Below, in pieces: positions 32,356-45,900 of a stretch of 64,000 nucleotides of DNA. The translations under genes were made by a program, and so were the position numbers. Position 1 is the first letter of the stretch. Each line of letters starts with the position of its first letter. The DNA is from Fremontodendron californicum (taxonomy: Eukaryota; Streptophyta; Magnoliopsida; Malvales; Malvaceae): NCBI GenBank assembly GCA_030761205.1, contig JAULJL010000018.1, positions 11,862,501 to 11,926,500 of the forward strand, given 5' to 3'. The notes beneath the pieces are model-generated. The model ran no database searches. It was not told the origin of the DNA and worked only from the letters and a program-made list of their open reading frames with translations.

Positions 32356-35300
32356 TGTTGCAACCTAAAAAATAACAAGTTTTATCGCGAGACTTTATAT
32401 TCATTAAGCATGACCAAAAAAAAAAATCGAGAAAAATACGAGTTAATTCCTCTTGAAAAAATGAAGGTTTTGAAAATAACCTCGAAAAAGAAATGGAGTC
32501 GCCACCAATCTTTTTCGCTAGGTGTGATCGGCCACCTATTAAAACCGATTTTGTAAAACATTTTAAAATTAATTAAAACATTTTTTAAGACCAATTTCAA
32601 GTCTGCGTTATAAACCAAAGAAAATCGAAGAATCGGGTTTGGGACTCGGTTACGTGCAGGGAAGGATTAGCACCCCCACAAAGCTCGTATAAAATGGTAC
32701 CTTATTAATCGTGTATTATCTCAAGTCTCGGTAAAAAGTCGATTTTAAATTTGGTATTTTAAATTAATCCTCAATTTAAAAAAAATAATTCCATTTTTTA
32801 ATTGAAAGTGATTCATAATTTATTAATTCAAAATTTTTCTATATTCCCCAACAAACATGGCGATATATAGAAATTTTTATTAACTTGGAAAATTTTTCGA
32901 ATCATTCTCGTTTTAAAGAAGATAGTCCGTTATTAATGATAATTGATGATATCTTCCCCAGCAAACCCGATAGAGAACTCATGAATTATTTTAACTCGGG
33001 AATATCTTTATTTTATTGAAAATCATTATCTTTTTCAAAACATTTAAAAAAAATGAATATGAACATGTGTGACATAAATAAAATGACATAGCAAAGTCTA
33101 GATAATATAATGCAACCTAAATGATATGATATAATTTAAATGGCATAATATATTCTAGATGAAATGAAAAATCCCAAGTATCATGGTATATTCTAAGTGA
33201 AATGAAATATCCTAAATGAAATAATATATTCTATATGAAATGAAATGACCTAGGTAACATGATATATTCTAAATGAAATAAAATGATTTAAATGACATGG
33301 CAGTTTTAAATGATATGGCATATTTTAAATGACATGGTATATTCTAAATAATATAACCTAAATGACATGGAATATGATCTAAGTGACATGAAATGACATG
33401 AAACATAATATATGGCTATCATGGAATATGCATGAAAATAAAATAATAAATGCATGAACATCGTATATGCTAAATAATGTGACAACAATAAATAACTAAA
33501 ATAAAAAGTATAGGATAACATGAAATATTCAAAACCATATGGTAAACAATATAACATCATAAAATGTAAATCAAAATAATAATAATATCATGGAAAATAT
33601 CATAGCAGAAATCACATATTAAATAAAATGCATGAACATGGAGAATGCAATGCATCAAAATGTATTTTTTTCTTTAAATAAGAAAATCCGTATATCTAAA
33701 AAGATATCCGGCTACCTTAGGAAAATATATCAAATTAAATTTTCTAAAATCAAAATACTTTGTGGTTTGTTTGAAAACAATTTTAAAGAGACTTAAATGA
33801 AGATTAAAACCCTAGACAAACCCTTTAAAAATGGCTCTAATTTCCTAAGTTTAAGAATCCCGGGCTTGACTACCCTTGACCCGAATTCTATAAAATCATT
33901 TTTTAAAGTTTAAAATGGCCTAGAAACCACCCTAAGACAGTAGCTAAATTTTCTAATCAGCCATCTCTAAGTAACTTAGCCAAAACAGAAAAAATGACTT
34001 TGCCTCCAATTCAAATCTGACTCTACTATCCAGTTTTAAAACATGATTTTTTAACCTATTTTTAAAATTTCAAAAAAAATCTAAAAAACATACTGGAGAC
34101 TCAGAACATGTAAAACTACATGAGAAAAAATTGGCTTAATTTTTTGATTAAAGATTACTTCCCAGCAAAATTGGAAAAGTTTGAGTACTGGATGAAAAAA
34201 TTGTTTTGCTATAACACATTTTTTTGCCTTTAGTAAAATCATTTAAAAATCAAAGTAAAAATGTTGGAGATTCTCCTAAAGACCCACAAACAGTAGCTAA
34301 CACTTTTAAAGAGTTAGACAAAAATTGGCTAAGTAAAAAAAATCACAAAGGTAGATTAATCAATTTGATAACATTTTAATTTTCCACAAGTATGCTCAAG
34401 TGAGCATGGCTTTGAGCCATTGATTGGCCTAAGTCAATAATCATGTGGCATGACATGAAATGCATGATCATACAGCAAATTGAATGCATGAATTGCATGA
34501 TTTAAAACCTAAATAACATGAAAACATGCATGGCATAGAGAATATGACCTAGACCAAAAATGAACTTGCATGGCCTTTAATGCAACCTATGTCTAAAATG
34601 CATGGCAATGCTAATGAAACCTAGACCTAATGTGACATGAAATGCATGGTAATACAAAGTGACCTAAGACCTAAATAACATAGCAATGCATGGCAATACC
34701 CATATGATTTAAGACCTAATATGCATGGCAATACAAAGATGGCCTAAATGCCTAGCATGAGTTTGCATGGCAATAAATGCTATCCTAACTTAATATGCAT
34801 GAAATGCTTGATAATACAAATGTGACTTAGACCTAATGTGTTATGAATATGCATGACAATACTAATATGACCTAAGAACTAAATGACATAGCAATGCATG
34901 GCAATACCAATATGATTTAAGACCTAATATGCATGGCAATACAAAGATGGCCTAGACCTAGAATGTGATTAGAATGCATGAGAATGTCATGGACATATAA
35001 TGACCAAAAAATCTAATACTAAGGCATGAACCAACAGCAACTCAAACACAATTTTATGGCATAATAATGCAAAGCAATGGTACCTAAACAAAATGCAAAT
35101 GCATACACAAGGAAGAAACTCATGCAAAGGCCGAATGGCCACTAAATGATCTAATGCAATCCTATTTAGCCAATAACACAAACAACATGGCAAACCAAAT
35201 CAAAATACACAATGTTATGGCATGAAATGCAAACCTATCAACTAAACAAAATTGAAATGTAGACACAAATAAAAAAGGACTCTAATGGCCGAATGGTCAT

Positions 35301-35430
35301 AAAAAAAAACAAGGTATAATCCTAGCCAAACAATGACAAACACATGGTAGCAAATGTGATAATAATGCAAATATGGTGACAAACATAACTCATGAACATA
35401 TCAATGACAATATAACAAACACATGGCATG
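32356..35430 (-). repeat. LTR E, 3' part, interrupted by element C
   Basis: On the minus strand it ends AGGTTGCAACA at 32356 (one change from GGTTGCGACA). It carries the blocks seen near the 3' end of LTRs A and B: GGAGTCGCCACCAATCTTTT at 32493, the GGGAAGGATTAGCACCCCC box at 32660, and about 33650-34400 parallel to 50400-51120. It breaks off at 35430, where a new LTR terminus begins, so its remaining 5' part should lie beyond element C. Confidence 0.78.
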
Positions 35431-38400
35431 TGTCAATACGTGATCCCCTCGCGGGGACCCATTCGCGTGAGTGGGAAACAGAAGCAGAGGAAAAGATGAC
35501 TTAATTCCTCTAGATTGAAATAAAAGATCGAGGGTATGAAAACGGCCTCGTAAAAAGACATGGAGTCGCCACCAATCTTTTTTAGCTAGGTGTGATCAAC
35601 CACCTATTAAAATCGGTTTTATAAAATATTTTAAATTAATTAAAACATTTTCAAAACCAATTTCAAGTCTGCGTTATAAACCAGAGAAAATCGAAGAATC
35701 GGGTTCGGGACTTGGTTATGTGCGGGGAAGGATTAGCACCCCCACAACGCCCGTATAAAACGGTACCTTATTAATCGTATGTTATCTCAAGTCTCGGTAA
35801 AAAATCAGTTTTTAATTTAGTATTTCAAGTTAATTCCCAATTTAAAGAAAAATAATTCCATTTTTAAGTGAAAATGATCCGAAATTTATTAACTCAAAAT
35901 TTTCCTATATTCCCCGACAATATCGGCAAAATATAGAAATTTTTATTTATTTGGAAAACTTTCCGAATCATTCTTGTTTTTTTAAAAGAAAGATATTCCT
36001 TTATTAATGATAATTGATGATATTCCCTCCAGCAAACCCGGTAGAGAACTCATGAATTATTTTAACTCGAGAATATCTTTATTTTTATTGAAAATCATTA
36101 TCCATTTTTTTTTTATAAAAAACATTTAAAAAATGAATATGAACATGTATGGCATAAATAAAATGACATAGCAAAGTCTAGATAATATAATGCAACCTAA
36201 ATGATATGACATAATTTAAATGGCATAGTATATTCTAGAGGAAATGAAAATTCCTAAGTATCATGGTATATTCTAAATGAAATAAAATGATTTAAATGAC
36301 ATGGAAATTTTAAATGATATGGTATATTTTAAATGACATGACATATTCTAAATAATATAACCTAAATGACATGGAATATGATCTAAGTGACAAGAAATGA
36401 CATGAAACATAAAATAATGCTATCATAAAATATGCATGAAAATAAAATAAAAATGCATGAACATAGTATATGCTAAATAATGTGACAAAAATAAATGACT
36501 AAATAAAAAATATAGGATAGCATGAAATATTCAAAATCTAATGGAAAACAAATCATAAAATGTAAATCAAACTAATAATAATACCATGGAAAATATCATA
36601 GCAAAAATCACATATTAAATAAAATGCATGAAAATGGAAAATGCAATGCATGAATATGTATTTTTTCCTCTAAATAAAGAAATCCGTATATCTAAAAAGA
36701 TATCCAGCTACCTTAGGAAAATATGTCAAATTAGATTTTCTTAAAACAAAACTTTGTGATTGTTTGAAAACAATTTTTGAAGAAAAACTTGAATGAAGAT
36801 TAAAACCCCTACCAAACCCTTTTAAAATGGCTCTAATTTTCTAAGTTTAAAATCCGGACTTGACCACCCTTAACCCGAGATTTATAAAATCATTTTTTAA
36901 AGTTTAAAAAGGCTTAGAAACTATCCTAAGACAGTAGCTAAAGCTTCTAACCAACCCCTCTAAATGCCTTAGCCAATTTCAACTATTGTTTTTCTTTCGA
37001 ATTCAAATCTGCCTCTACTGTCCGAATTTGACACACGATTTTTTAGCCTATTTTTAAAAAATTAAAAAAATATAAAAAAATACTGGAGACTCAGAACATG
37101 TAAAAATACACAAGAAAAAATTGGCTTAATTTTCTGATTAAAGATGACTACCCATAAAAATCGGAGAAGTTCGAGTACTAGGTAAAAAAAACTGTTTTGT
37201 CAAAACACATTTTTTGCCTTTGATAAAGTCATTTAAAAATCAAAGTAAAAATTGTTTGAGATCATCCTATAGACCTAAAAATAGTAGCTAAAACATTTAA
37301 AAACCTTGGACAAAAATTGGCTAAGTAAAAAAAATCACAAAAGGTAGAATAATCAATTTGATGACGTTTTAATTTTCCACAAGTATGCTCAAATGAGCAT
37401 GACTTTGAGCCATTAATTGGCCTAAGTCACAAATCAAGTGGCAATGACATGGAATGCATGAACATACAGCAAATGAAATGTATGAAATGCATGGTCTAAA
37501 GCATAAATGGTAAAGGAAACGCATGACAATTCAAAATAACCTAAATGCCTAGCATGAGTTTGCATGGCAATAAATGCTATCCTAACTTCATATGCATGCA
37601 ATGCTTGATAATGCAAATATGACTTAGACCTAAATGCTATGAATATGCATGAAAATGCTAGTGTAACCTAAGACCTAAGTAGCATAGCAATGCATGGCAA
37701 TACCAATATGATTTAAGACCCAATATGCATGGCAATACAAATATGGCCTAGACCTAAAATGTAATGAGAATGCATAGCAATACCATGAACATACAATGAC
37801 CAATAAACCTAACACTAATGCTTGAACAAACAGCAACTAATACACAATTTCAAGATATGATAATGCAAAGCATGTTACCTAAACAAAATGCAAATGCATG
37901 ACAAGGCAAGGAATGCATGAAGAGGTCGAATGGTCACATGGTACTCTAATGCAATCCTATCTAGTAAATGACACAAGTACATGACAAATCATATCAAGAT
38001 ACATAATGTCATGACATTTTCACAAGCATATGACATACTAAAACCAAAATTCACAAGCTCATGGCATGGGAATACAAACAAGCCAAAAAGCAAGATGAAA
38101 AAATGCACATGCAAGGCATACTAAATATCAAGATATGCTAACTTATGGCATGGAGATGCAAACAAGTCAAGAAGCAAGATGAAAATGCACATGCAAGGCA
38201 TAACAAAATGGAGTAGTCGAATGGTCATATGACCAAATATAAAATGCAAACATGTTTATAATATAAGACATGATATAAGAAAAACATGCACAATATGATC
38301 CCAATTAACACAAAGGCCGAACCTACAAGGAAAAGTTATTAAGCATGGAAAAGAAATATAAAAGAAAATATAGCATAGAAAATAATGTAAAGAACATATA

Positions 38401-41141
38401 AAAAATTAAGCATAGACATGCAAAGCAAATAACAAGCAAAACTAGTAAATAAAACAAGGAAAATTAAGCTCCATGGTTGGTATAAAATGGGCATAGCCTC
38501 TCACCTAACCATAATCACTTGGTCTTGCCAAGATCATGAAGCCTTTCCATTTCAAAAATCAAAAAATAAACCATTCTAAACAACAAAATTAAGGTGAGGT
38601 TCATGGTAGGTAAAAATGGGCATAGCCTCTCCCCTAACCATGGCCACTTGGTCTTGCCAAGATCATGTAGCCATTTCAACCTCTTTTGCTTCATTTTTTT
38701 GTAAAAAATCAGAACATAAAATACTTAGGTAAACCTTCAAAAATCATGTTTCCCACAACATCATGCAAAGAAGAAAAAAAGAAAGATCAAGGCAATCACT
38801 CATGCTACATTCGGCCAAAGCAAGAATCTTAAAAAAAAAAATTATTTTCAACCATTTTTTATGAAGAAGAAGAGATGAAAATTTAAATAAACCTTTTAAA
38901 ACTTTGATTTCTATGAGAAATGTAATAGGAAAACAAGATAGAAAATAAAAAAATCACCATGGAAAACAATAAGAAAACTATGCTAGAGCTTGTTAGAGAT
39001 GACTACCTTCAAACTGTTCTATTGAAAACCTTTTTTTTTTCTTTCAAAGCCTTTTCTTTTCTAAATTAGCTACTGTTTCCAGCCTCAAAAAACCTCTCCA
39101 AAAAATGAAATCAGCCCCCCCTCTAATGGCTTGGCCGAATGGCCCTCCAACCCTTAGATGGAATTTGCACTTTTTCTCCTCAAATTTTGGCCTTTAGATT
39201 AAGATATTTTGATGACAACATAAAAATGTCATCTTGCCAATTGATAGAAGCCCTTAAGATGTGTACTCAGCCCTTGTAATAACCTCAGCCCTTAGATGCA
39301 AAAGAGGACCAATCCCATGCACTCCCTTGCTTGGCCTTTTGAGTGCTTACCCTTGGATGAGTTGTGCTCTTCTATTCTTGGCCATTGGATGAGGATTCTT
39401 TCATGACAACATAAAAATGTCATCTTGGCATTTAATCCTAGACCTTAACATGTGTACTCAGCCCTTGTACATGGCCTAAGCCATTGGATGAAAAGGAACA
39501 ATCCCATGCACTTCCTTGCTTGGTCGAATGGATGTCCACCTTTGGATGAATTGTGCTCTTCAATTCTTGGCCATTAGATGAGGGTTCTTTCATGAAAAAT
39601 AAAAATGTCATCTTGGCATTTAAACTTGGCCATTGGATGGTGCATTTAACTTTCCTACAAGGCACCTAAGCCATTGGATGAAGGGGGGACCATTTGCAAG
39701 GTGCTAGTGGTAGCATGTGAGCTTGATAGTGACTAAGAAATTAAATTGATCAAGCTTCCTTCTTCTCCTCTATGCTGGCTGACCAAGGGAGGAATTATCT
39801 CAGCAAATCCTACATCTTTCAAATTTTTCTTAATTAAAAATTTGCCCTTTTCGGTTTCTTCGGTAAAATAACCTTTTTAACCCCCGAACCTAAATAAATA
39901 GCAAACGGACTCTAAATTCAATTTTTCTTTTTTAAATCCTTCTGAAATAATAAAAAATTGAATTCTGGAAGTTTTCAAAGTTTTTCGAGTCCATTTGCTA
40001 TTAATTTCAGATTTATTTCCAAAATTGCCCCTTTTATGCACCCGAACTTTACCATTTTTAAATGAGCTCCGAATCCAGATTTTTCTTCACCAATATCTTC
40101 CAAATAGTTTAAAAATGTGATCTGGAAGTTTTCATAATTTTTGGAGCTCATTTACTATTTTTCGGGATTTATCTACTTGAATTACTGTAGAGGAGACCTG
40201 GATTTTGGTCATTTTGCAAACGAACTCCAAATCAAGATTTTCGTTCCCCAATCTCCTCCAAATAATTTAAAAATGATATCAAAATTTTTTCAAAATTTTG
40301 GGAACTCGTTTGCTATTCTTTCAGGATTTATCCTGTTGAATTTTTACATAATGGACTCGGGATTTGGCCATTTCGCAAACGAACTCCGAATCAAGATTTT
40401 CTTTCACCAATCTCTTCGAAATGATTTAAGAATGAGATTTACAAATTTTCATAATTTTTGGAGTTCATTTGCTATTTTTCTCAAATTTTCCAATTTTGCC
40501 TTTTTGCCTTCGAAACCCGATTTTGCTCAAAACATGTCCGATTTTTTTATTTTCTTCAAACTGAGCCTTGGGCTATCCTTGTTTAATCACTACTCATCAA
40601 TTAGGGGCTTTAGTCCTACCGAACCGGGCCATTTCTGTAATTCTTCCAAATTTCACCGAAATCCACCAAAAACCTTAATTCTCGATTTTCTATCAATTTT
40701 TTTTTTCAAGTAGCTTCTCTATTACCCGTACTCAGTATTTATATTTCATTTGGAACCTTCAATTCCGACCAATTTGATCGTTTAAGCACTTTTCCCCATA
40801 TTTCCCGAACTAAGGTTTCCTTTCTACTAAATCTCTGTAACCCAACTTTCGAACTCCATATCTTTCAATGTAGACCTCGGATTATCAAAATGCTTTCACC
40901 GTTTTTCAATTGAACCTCAAATCTTGATTTTGAAAGTGGGTTGACTTTTTTAGTAGTTGACTTTTTTGAGGTTGACTTTTCCGAAGTTGACTTTTTCAAG
41001 TTTGACTTTTTTGTCTGCTTTCTTAGACTAAGTCTCGGAGTACCACCTGCAAGATGAGAAAAGCCTTTTGGCATTTCGAAACATCAATTTAGTAAGAAAA
41101 CATACCTGATTTAGTAGTCCGAACAAAATTAGGTGTCTACT
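35431..41141 (-). repeat. 3' LTR of element C (5711 bp)
   Basis: On the minus strand it starts (A)GTAGACACCTAATTTTGTTC at 41141, next to the polypurine tract, and runs to 35431. There it ends with a sequence whose plus strand is TGTCAATACGTGATCCCC, unlike the GGTTGCGACA end of the other LTRs, although the adjoining 35500-35760 block is shared. The bases GCATG just outside (35426-35430) are the likely target duplication. Inside are dense AAATGACATGG and AATGCATGGCAATAC words and the CTCCATGGTTGG block (38468 and 38590). No coding frame is supported. Confidence 0.75.
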
Positions 41142-41156
41142 GTTGCCCCTCTTTTG
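41142..41156 (-). promoter_or_regulatory. Polypurine tract of element C
   Basis: The minus strand reads AAAAGAGGGGCAACA directly before the LTR start, the same tract as in A and B with small changes. Confidence 0.75.
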
Positions 41157-41429
41157 GCTATTGCTAAGAATCAAGAATCAGGCAAAGATAAACAAACACT
41201 AATTTTGTCCAGTTAGTGAAATCACATACGAAGAGAAAGGAAAGGGGTTTTCATTCATCATTTTTTTAGGGGAAAGCTGTAAATTGAAGATTATATCCTT
41301 AAATTGAGTTCCCTGACTAATCAAGGATCGACCCGTCTTAAGGAAACGAGTTCGATTTGAAAAGTAAAACTTGTGCCCGGAGGTCTTAAGAATGGTGCCC
41401 GGAGGTCTTATCCAAGATTTAAAAGAAAA

Positions 41430-42060
41430 TACCTTGACGACGGTCCCAAGGCTCGACTCATTTGAGAAGCAGAATGAATTCGATTTAAAACAGAAGAAAT
41501 ACCTCAACGATGGTCTCGGGGCTCGACTCATTTGATAAAACAAAATGAATTTGATTTAAAACATAAGAAAATACCCCGATGATGGTCTCAGGGCTCGACT
41601 CATTTGATAAAACAGAATGAATTCGATTTTAACAAAAGAAATACCTCGACGATGGTCTCGGGGCTCGACTCATTTGATAAACATAATGAATTCGATTTAA
41701 AATAAAAGGAAATACCTCGACGATGGTCTCGGGGCTTGACTAATTTGACAAAACAGAATGAATTAGATTTAAAACAAAAAGAAAATACCTCGATGATGGT
41801 CTCAGGGTTTGACTCAGTTGATGAAACAGAATGAATTCGATTTAAAACAAAAGGAAATGCTAAGAATGATCCTGGGTTTGATTCATTTGGGAAAATAAAT
41901 TTAACCTGAAAATGAAAGGAACATAACTCGATGGCGGTCTTGGGGCTCGACTCATTTGAGAAGCAGAACGAGTTCAATTTAAAAGAAACATACCTCGACG
42001 GTGGTCTCGGGGCTCGACTCATTTGAGAAGCAGAACGAGTTCGATTTGGGGAAGCCAAAG
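41430..42060 (-). repeat. 70-73-bp tandem repeats in the 3' UTR of element C
   Basis: GGCTCGACTCATTTGATAAA recurs with the repeats starting near 41521, 41593, 41663, 41734 and 41807. Diverged copies lie on both sides, each followed by GAATTCGATTTAAAACAAAA and CCTCGACGATGGTCTC. The unit matches the 72-bp array of element B (54945-55430) but has diverged between the two copies. Confidence 0.85.
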
Positions 42061-43570
42061 TTTTCCTGATTCCTGCAATGTTAGCTAAATGCAATGATGA
42101 GAATGACATGCTTTGCAAATGCTTGTATGTTTCCTAAGGATGAATGCAATCAAGTGATTTTGTCATGATTTCTAATCCATAGTTTCTTTGAAGTTCACAG
42201 ATTATCTGACTTCGTGATAGAGTCTTCAACTGTTCACTGATGCCCCACTTAAGGAACATTTCACTCAAAATAAATTGTCAAACAGTCCCAGTTTTTTATT
42301 TCGCTGAAATTCACAAATTTCCGACTTCATGACGAAGTCTCCAACATATTCACTGTTTTCCTTTACATGGTGAATTTTCCATCAGGATTAGTGGTTTCCA
42401 AACCTTTTCTAAGATTTAGATCTATTCCTTAGTAATACTTTTAAACTCCCCTTTATTTAAAAATTTTTATGTTTACTAATCATCATTCAATTTAATAACA
42501 AACAAAATGCAATCTCAAAAATGTATGAAAGAAACTATGAAACAAGCAACTGTCATAAAAGGGGTAACACGAATTTATTGCAACAAAATGTTTTAAAATG
42601 ATAAAAGTGGATATCAAGGATATAAGAAACAAATGTAAAGTTATAGGTTGTTGATGCCCCGGATGCGGAATATCTTGGACCCCTCCTTTTTCAAATCATC
42701 TGAAATTTCTCTTGAACGATCAATTTACTTGGGTAATCCCTCGGCTTCCGTAGTTACGTCAGATTAAGTTGTTCCCCTTTTCTCTGATTTTTGAATACTT
42801 TCTCCCCCTTTACACAGAGCATTGATTCAAACCTTAATTAGTACTTGAGTTGCCCTTTGCGGGTTTTCAACTCAGGTGTCCCCCATTCGGTATTAAGTCG
42901 CCCTTTGCGGGTTTTCGGCTTAAACCTCTCCTTTTACAATCTTTTTTTTTATTATTTTTGTATTCTACCATGCATTTGAGAATTCTAAATGTTTCCAAGG
43001 TAAAAATGTCAATTCAAAAGATGAGATGAATACTGAGAAAAACCTTTCAAATTAAATATCCAGGCTTGATCAAAATGGACTTTTAAAGCACGTAATGTAG
43101 GCCAAGGTTCAGGTTTAGAAGGAAAGGATAAAATAGGCCCAAAATGTGTTTAAGGGTGATTGGATCAAGGATTATTTCCTGAGGAGAATTCATTCTTGAA
43201 ACATTTGTCCCCTTTTTTTGGACTTTTTTTTTTTCATTGCTGGCTTTCATTTGCCATTCTTTGATTTCACATTTTCCAATGGCTCTCTTTTTTTGCCATG
43301 ATTTTATTTATTTTTTCACGTATTTGCCCTCCAGTGTAGAGGATGATCCTTGATTAGGGTTCAACGAAAGAAATAATTCCTAAGGTTCAAAGGAGTAACT
43401 AGGATAATTTCTTTTTAGTGAAAGGAATATGAAAGATGGACATTCATCATATCAAGCATGAATATTCTCTTTGAAAAGCAATTCTCAGCGGAGATAGATA
43501 TATAGAATTTCCATTTCTACATTTGGAATCATTCGAATTCCCATGTGCATAGTATCACACATTTTTTTTC
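42061..43570 (-). other. 3' untranslated region of element C
   Basis: Non-coding and parallel to 55620-57110 of element B. A short duplication of GCCCTTTGCGGGTTTTC occurs at about 42853 and 42901 (and in B at about 56395 and 56442). T-rich tracts lie at 42945 and 43210-43320. No gene is supported. Confidence 0.7.
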
Positions 43571-44726
43571 AAGCGTAATACTTCTTCAATTCATCAGCAT
43601 TCACGGGATTCCTGAAATCATCCCCGTCCATTCGAGTTAGAATCAATGCTCCTCTAGAAAAAGCTCTTTTTACTATATAGGGTCCTTCCCAATTTGGGGC
43701 CCATTTTCCTCACGGATCCTTCACTATAGGGAGAATTTTCCTCAGTACCAACTCTCCATCTCGGAACTGTATGGGTCAAACCTTCTTGTTATGGGCTCGA
43801 ATCATCCTTTTCTGATACAACTGCCCGTGACAAATTGCCTTCAATCTTTTCTCCTCGATGAGATTCAGCTATTCATAACGAGCTCTAACCCATTCTACCT
43901 CTTCTAGGCCAGCCTCCATCAAAACCCGAAGTGAAGGAATCTCAACTTCAATAGGTAGCACTGCTTCCATACCATATACCAAGGAAAACGGCGTTGCCCC
44001 TGTAGATGTGCGAATCAAAGTGCGATATGCGTGAAGAGAAAAAGGCAAGATCTCATGCCAATCCTTGTACACATCAGTCATCTTCTCGATAATCTTCTTG
44101 ATGATTTTGTTGGCTGCTTCTACTGCCCCATTCATCTTCGGACAATAAGGTGCCGAATTGTGATGTGTGATCTTGAACTGAGTACACACTTCTCTTATCA
44201 TTTTATTATTCATATTGAGAGCATTATCTGAAATAATTCTTGCTGGCAATCCATATCGGCATATGATTTCCTTCTTAACAAATCTGTATACCACCGACTT
44301 CGTTATATTCGTATAAGAAACAGCTTCCACCAACTTTGTGAAATAATCTATGGCTACCAGGATGAAGCGATGTCCGTTTGAAGCTTTCGGGGTAATAGGC
44401 CCAATCATATCCATTCCCCACATTGAAAACGGCCATGGTGCAGTCATGACATGCAATGGCGATGGTGGCACATGAATCTTATCTGCATAGATCTAGCATT
44501 TATTACACTTCCTGGAATAACTGATGCAATCTCCTTCCATTATCATCCTATGATATCCTGCCCTCATAATCTGCTTAGCAAGCATGTGACCATTAGCATG
44601 GGTGCCACATATCCCTTCATGGACTTCCTCTATGATTCTCCGAGCTTCAACAGACCTGACACATCTCAATAGGACTTGGTCTTTCCCTTTCTTGAAGAGA
44701 ATCTCGCTGTCTAGAACAAAACCCAT
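43571..44726 (-). pseudogene. pol: Integrase of element C (broken)
   Basis: The minus strand shows a zinc-binding start (EVHEGICGTHANGHMLAKQI and DCISYSRKCNKC), a stop, then the integrase core. The D-D-E residues appear in WGMDMIGPI, RIISDNALN and NGAVEAANK, with YGLPARII and HAYRTLIRTSTGATPF in their usual places. After ARYE (43869) a stop is followed by the C-terminal region (LNLIEEKRLKAICHGQLYQK to NADELKKYYA near 43571) with another stop or two. Integrase inserts the element DNA into the genome. The domains are well preserved, but at least three stops prevent a whole product. Confidence 0.85.
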
Positions 44727-44786
44727 TGCTAACCTTCTCAGAGTCCTCTTGTCATTTTCTGTTGCCTGTTCTAGATACTGTTGACT

Positions 44787-45311
44787 CTAGATGTACTGCA
44801 AGCTGTCGTTATACCAAGGGAGACCATCTACTTCTTCTTCGATACTCAAATAGTGGGCAGGAGATTCATATATGCTCATCTTGATCGGCACAACTTCTGC
44901 CCCTTCATTCACTTTAAACATTGATGACAAAGTAGCCAGAGCATCCGCCATTCGGTTTTCTTCTCGAGGGAAGTAATTGAAAGTCACTTCTTCAAACTTC
45001 TTCAATAAACTCAGTATGAGTTCTTGGTATCGAGTTAATTTTTTATCTCTGGTTTCCCATCCTCCACGCAATTGATATATCACTAAAGCCGAGTCTCCAA
45101 AAATCTCTAGTTTTTTGATCTTTCTGTCTACGGCAACACGAAGGCCCATAATACATACCTCATATTCTGCAGTATTATTTGTACAATCAAAATCCAATCT
45201 GGCAGTGAAAGGATAATAATCTTCTTTTGGGGATATGAGTACTGTACCAATTCCGTGCCCCATGGCATTAGATGCCCCATCAAAGTACATCTTCCATATT
45301 TTCTTCTTCAA
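44787..45311 (-). pseudogene. pol: Second (archaeal-type) RNase H of element C
   Basis: One open stretch of 174 codons: MYFDGASNAMGHGIGTVLIS, TAEYEVCIMGLR, LEIFGDSALVIYQLRGGWET and REENRMADALATL. The four acidic catalytic residues (Asp in YFDGA, Glu in TAEYE, Asp in GDSAL, Asp in RMADAL) are all present. An additional RNase H between the gypsy RNase H and integrase marks the Tat lineage. The domain itself is intact, but its pol frame is interrupted on both sides. Confidence 0.85.
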
Positions 45312-45469
45312 GGGAACCTCATCCGCTTAAGAAACATACATCAAATCTTCATCTGGGAAATCAAAGTTCAATGGCTCATAATCTTTCACATCCCGACTTG
45401 CTAAAAATTTAGCCACTGCACTGCCCTTGATAGCTTTCTGACTCACATATACAATGTCGTATTCTGACA

Positions 45470-45900
45470 ACAAAACCTACCATCTTGCCGTCCTCCTTGA
45501 CAAAGAAGGTGCTTCCAACATGTACTTGATTGGATCTAGCTTGGCAATCAACCACGTCATGTGGTACAACTTGTACTGTCTGAGCCTTCGAGCAGTCCAA
45601 GCTAAGGCACAGCACAACTTTTCTACCGACGAATATTTCAACTCATAATCTGTGAACTTCATGCTGAGGTAGTAAATCGCTTGTTCTTTCTTTCTAGTCT
45701 CATCAAGCTGCCCCAAAACACAACCCATGGATCTCTCAAATACTGATAGATACAATATCATTGGTTTATCCGAAGCCAATGGCATTAATACTGGTGGGTT
45801 TGATAGATAATGCTTAACCTTTTCAAAAGCAATCTGACACCCTTCATCCCACTCTCCTGGATAACGTTTTCGAAGTAGCTTAAATATTGGATCACATTTA
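45470..45900 (-). pseudogene. pol: Gypsy-type RNase H region of element C
   Basis: The minus strand reads LSNPPVLMPLASDKPMILYL, then VFERSMGCVLGQLDETRKKE, AIYYLSMKFTDYELKYSSVE and LCCALAWTARRLRQY. This is the RNase H that follows RT in Ty3/gypsy pol. In many Tat elements it has lost strict catalytic residues, and here the usual Asp of the first motif reads as VFERS. A stop follows RRTARW at 45477. Confidence 0.8.

Noticed and set aside
40865..41074. Lys/Ser-rich peptide (KKSTSEKSTSKKST-like) on the minus strand
   Set aside because: It translates the GTTGACTTTTT-type short repeats just inside the LTR start, which also occur in LTRs A, B and D.
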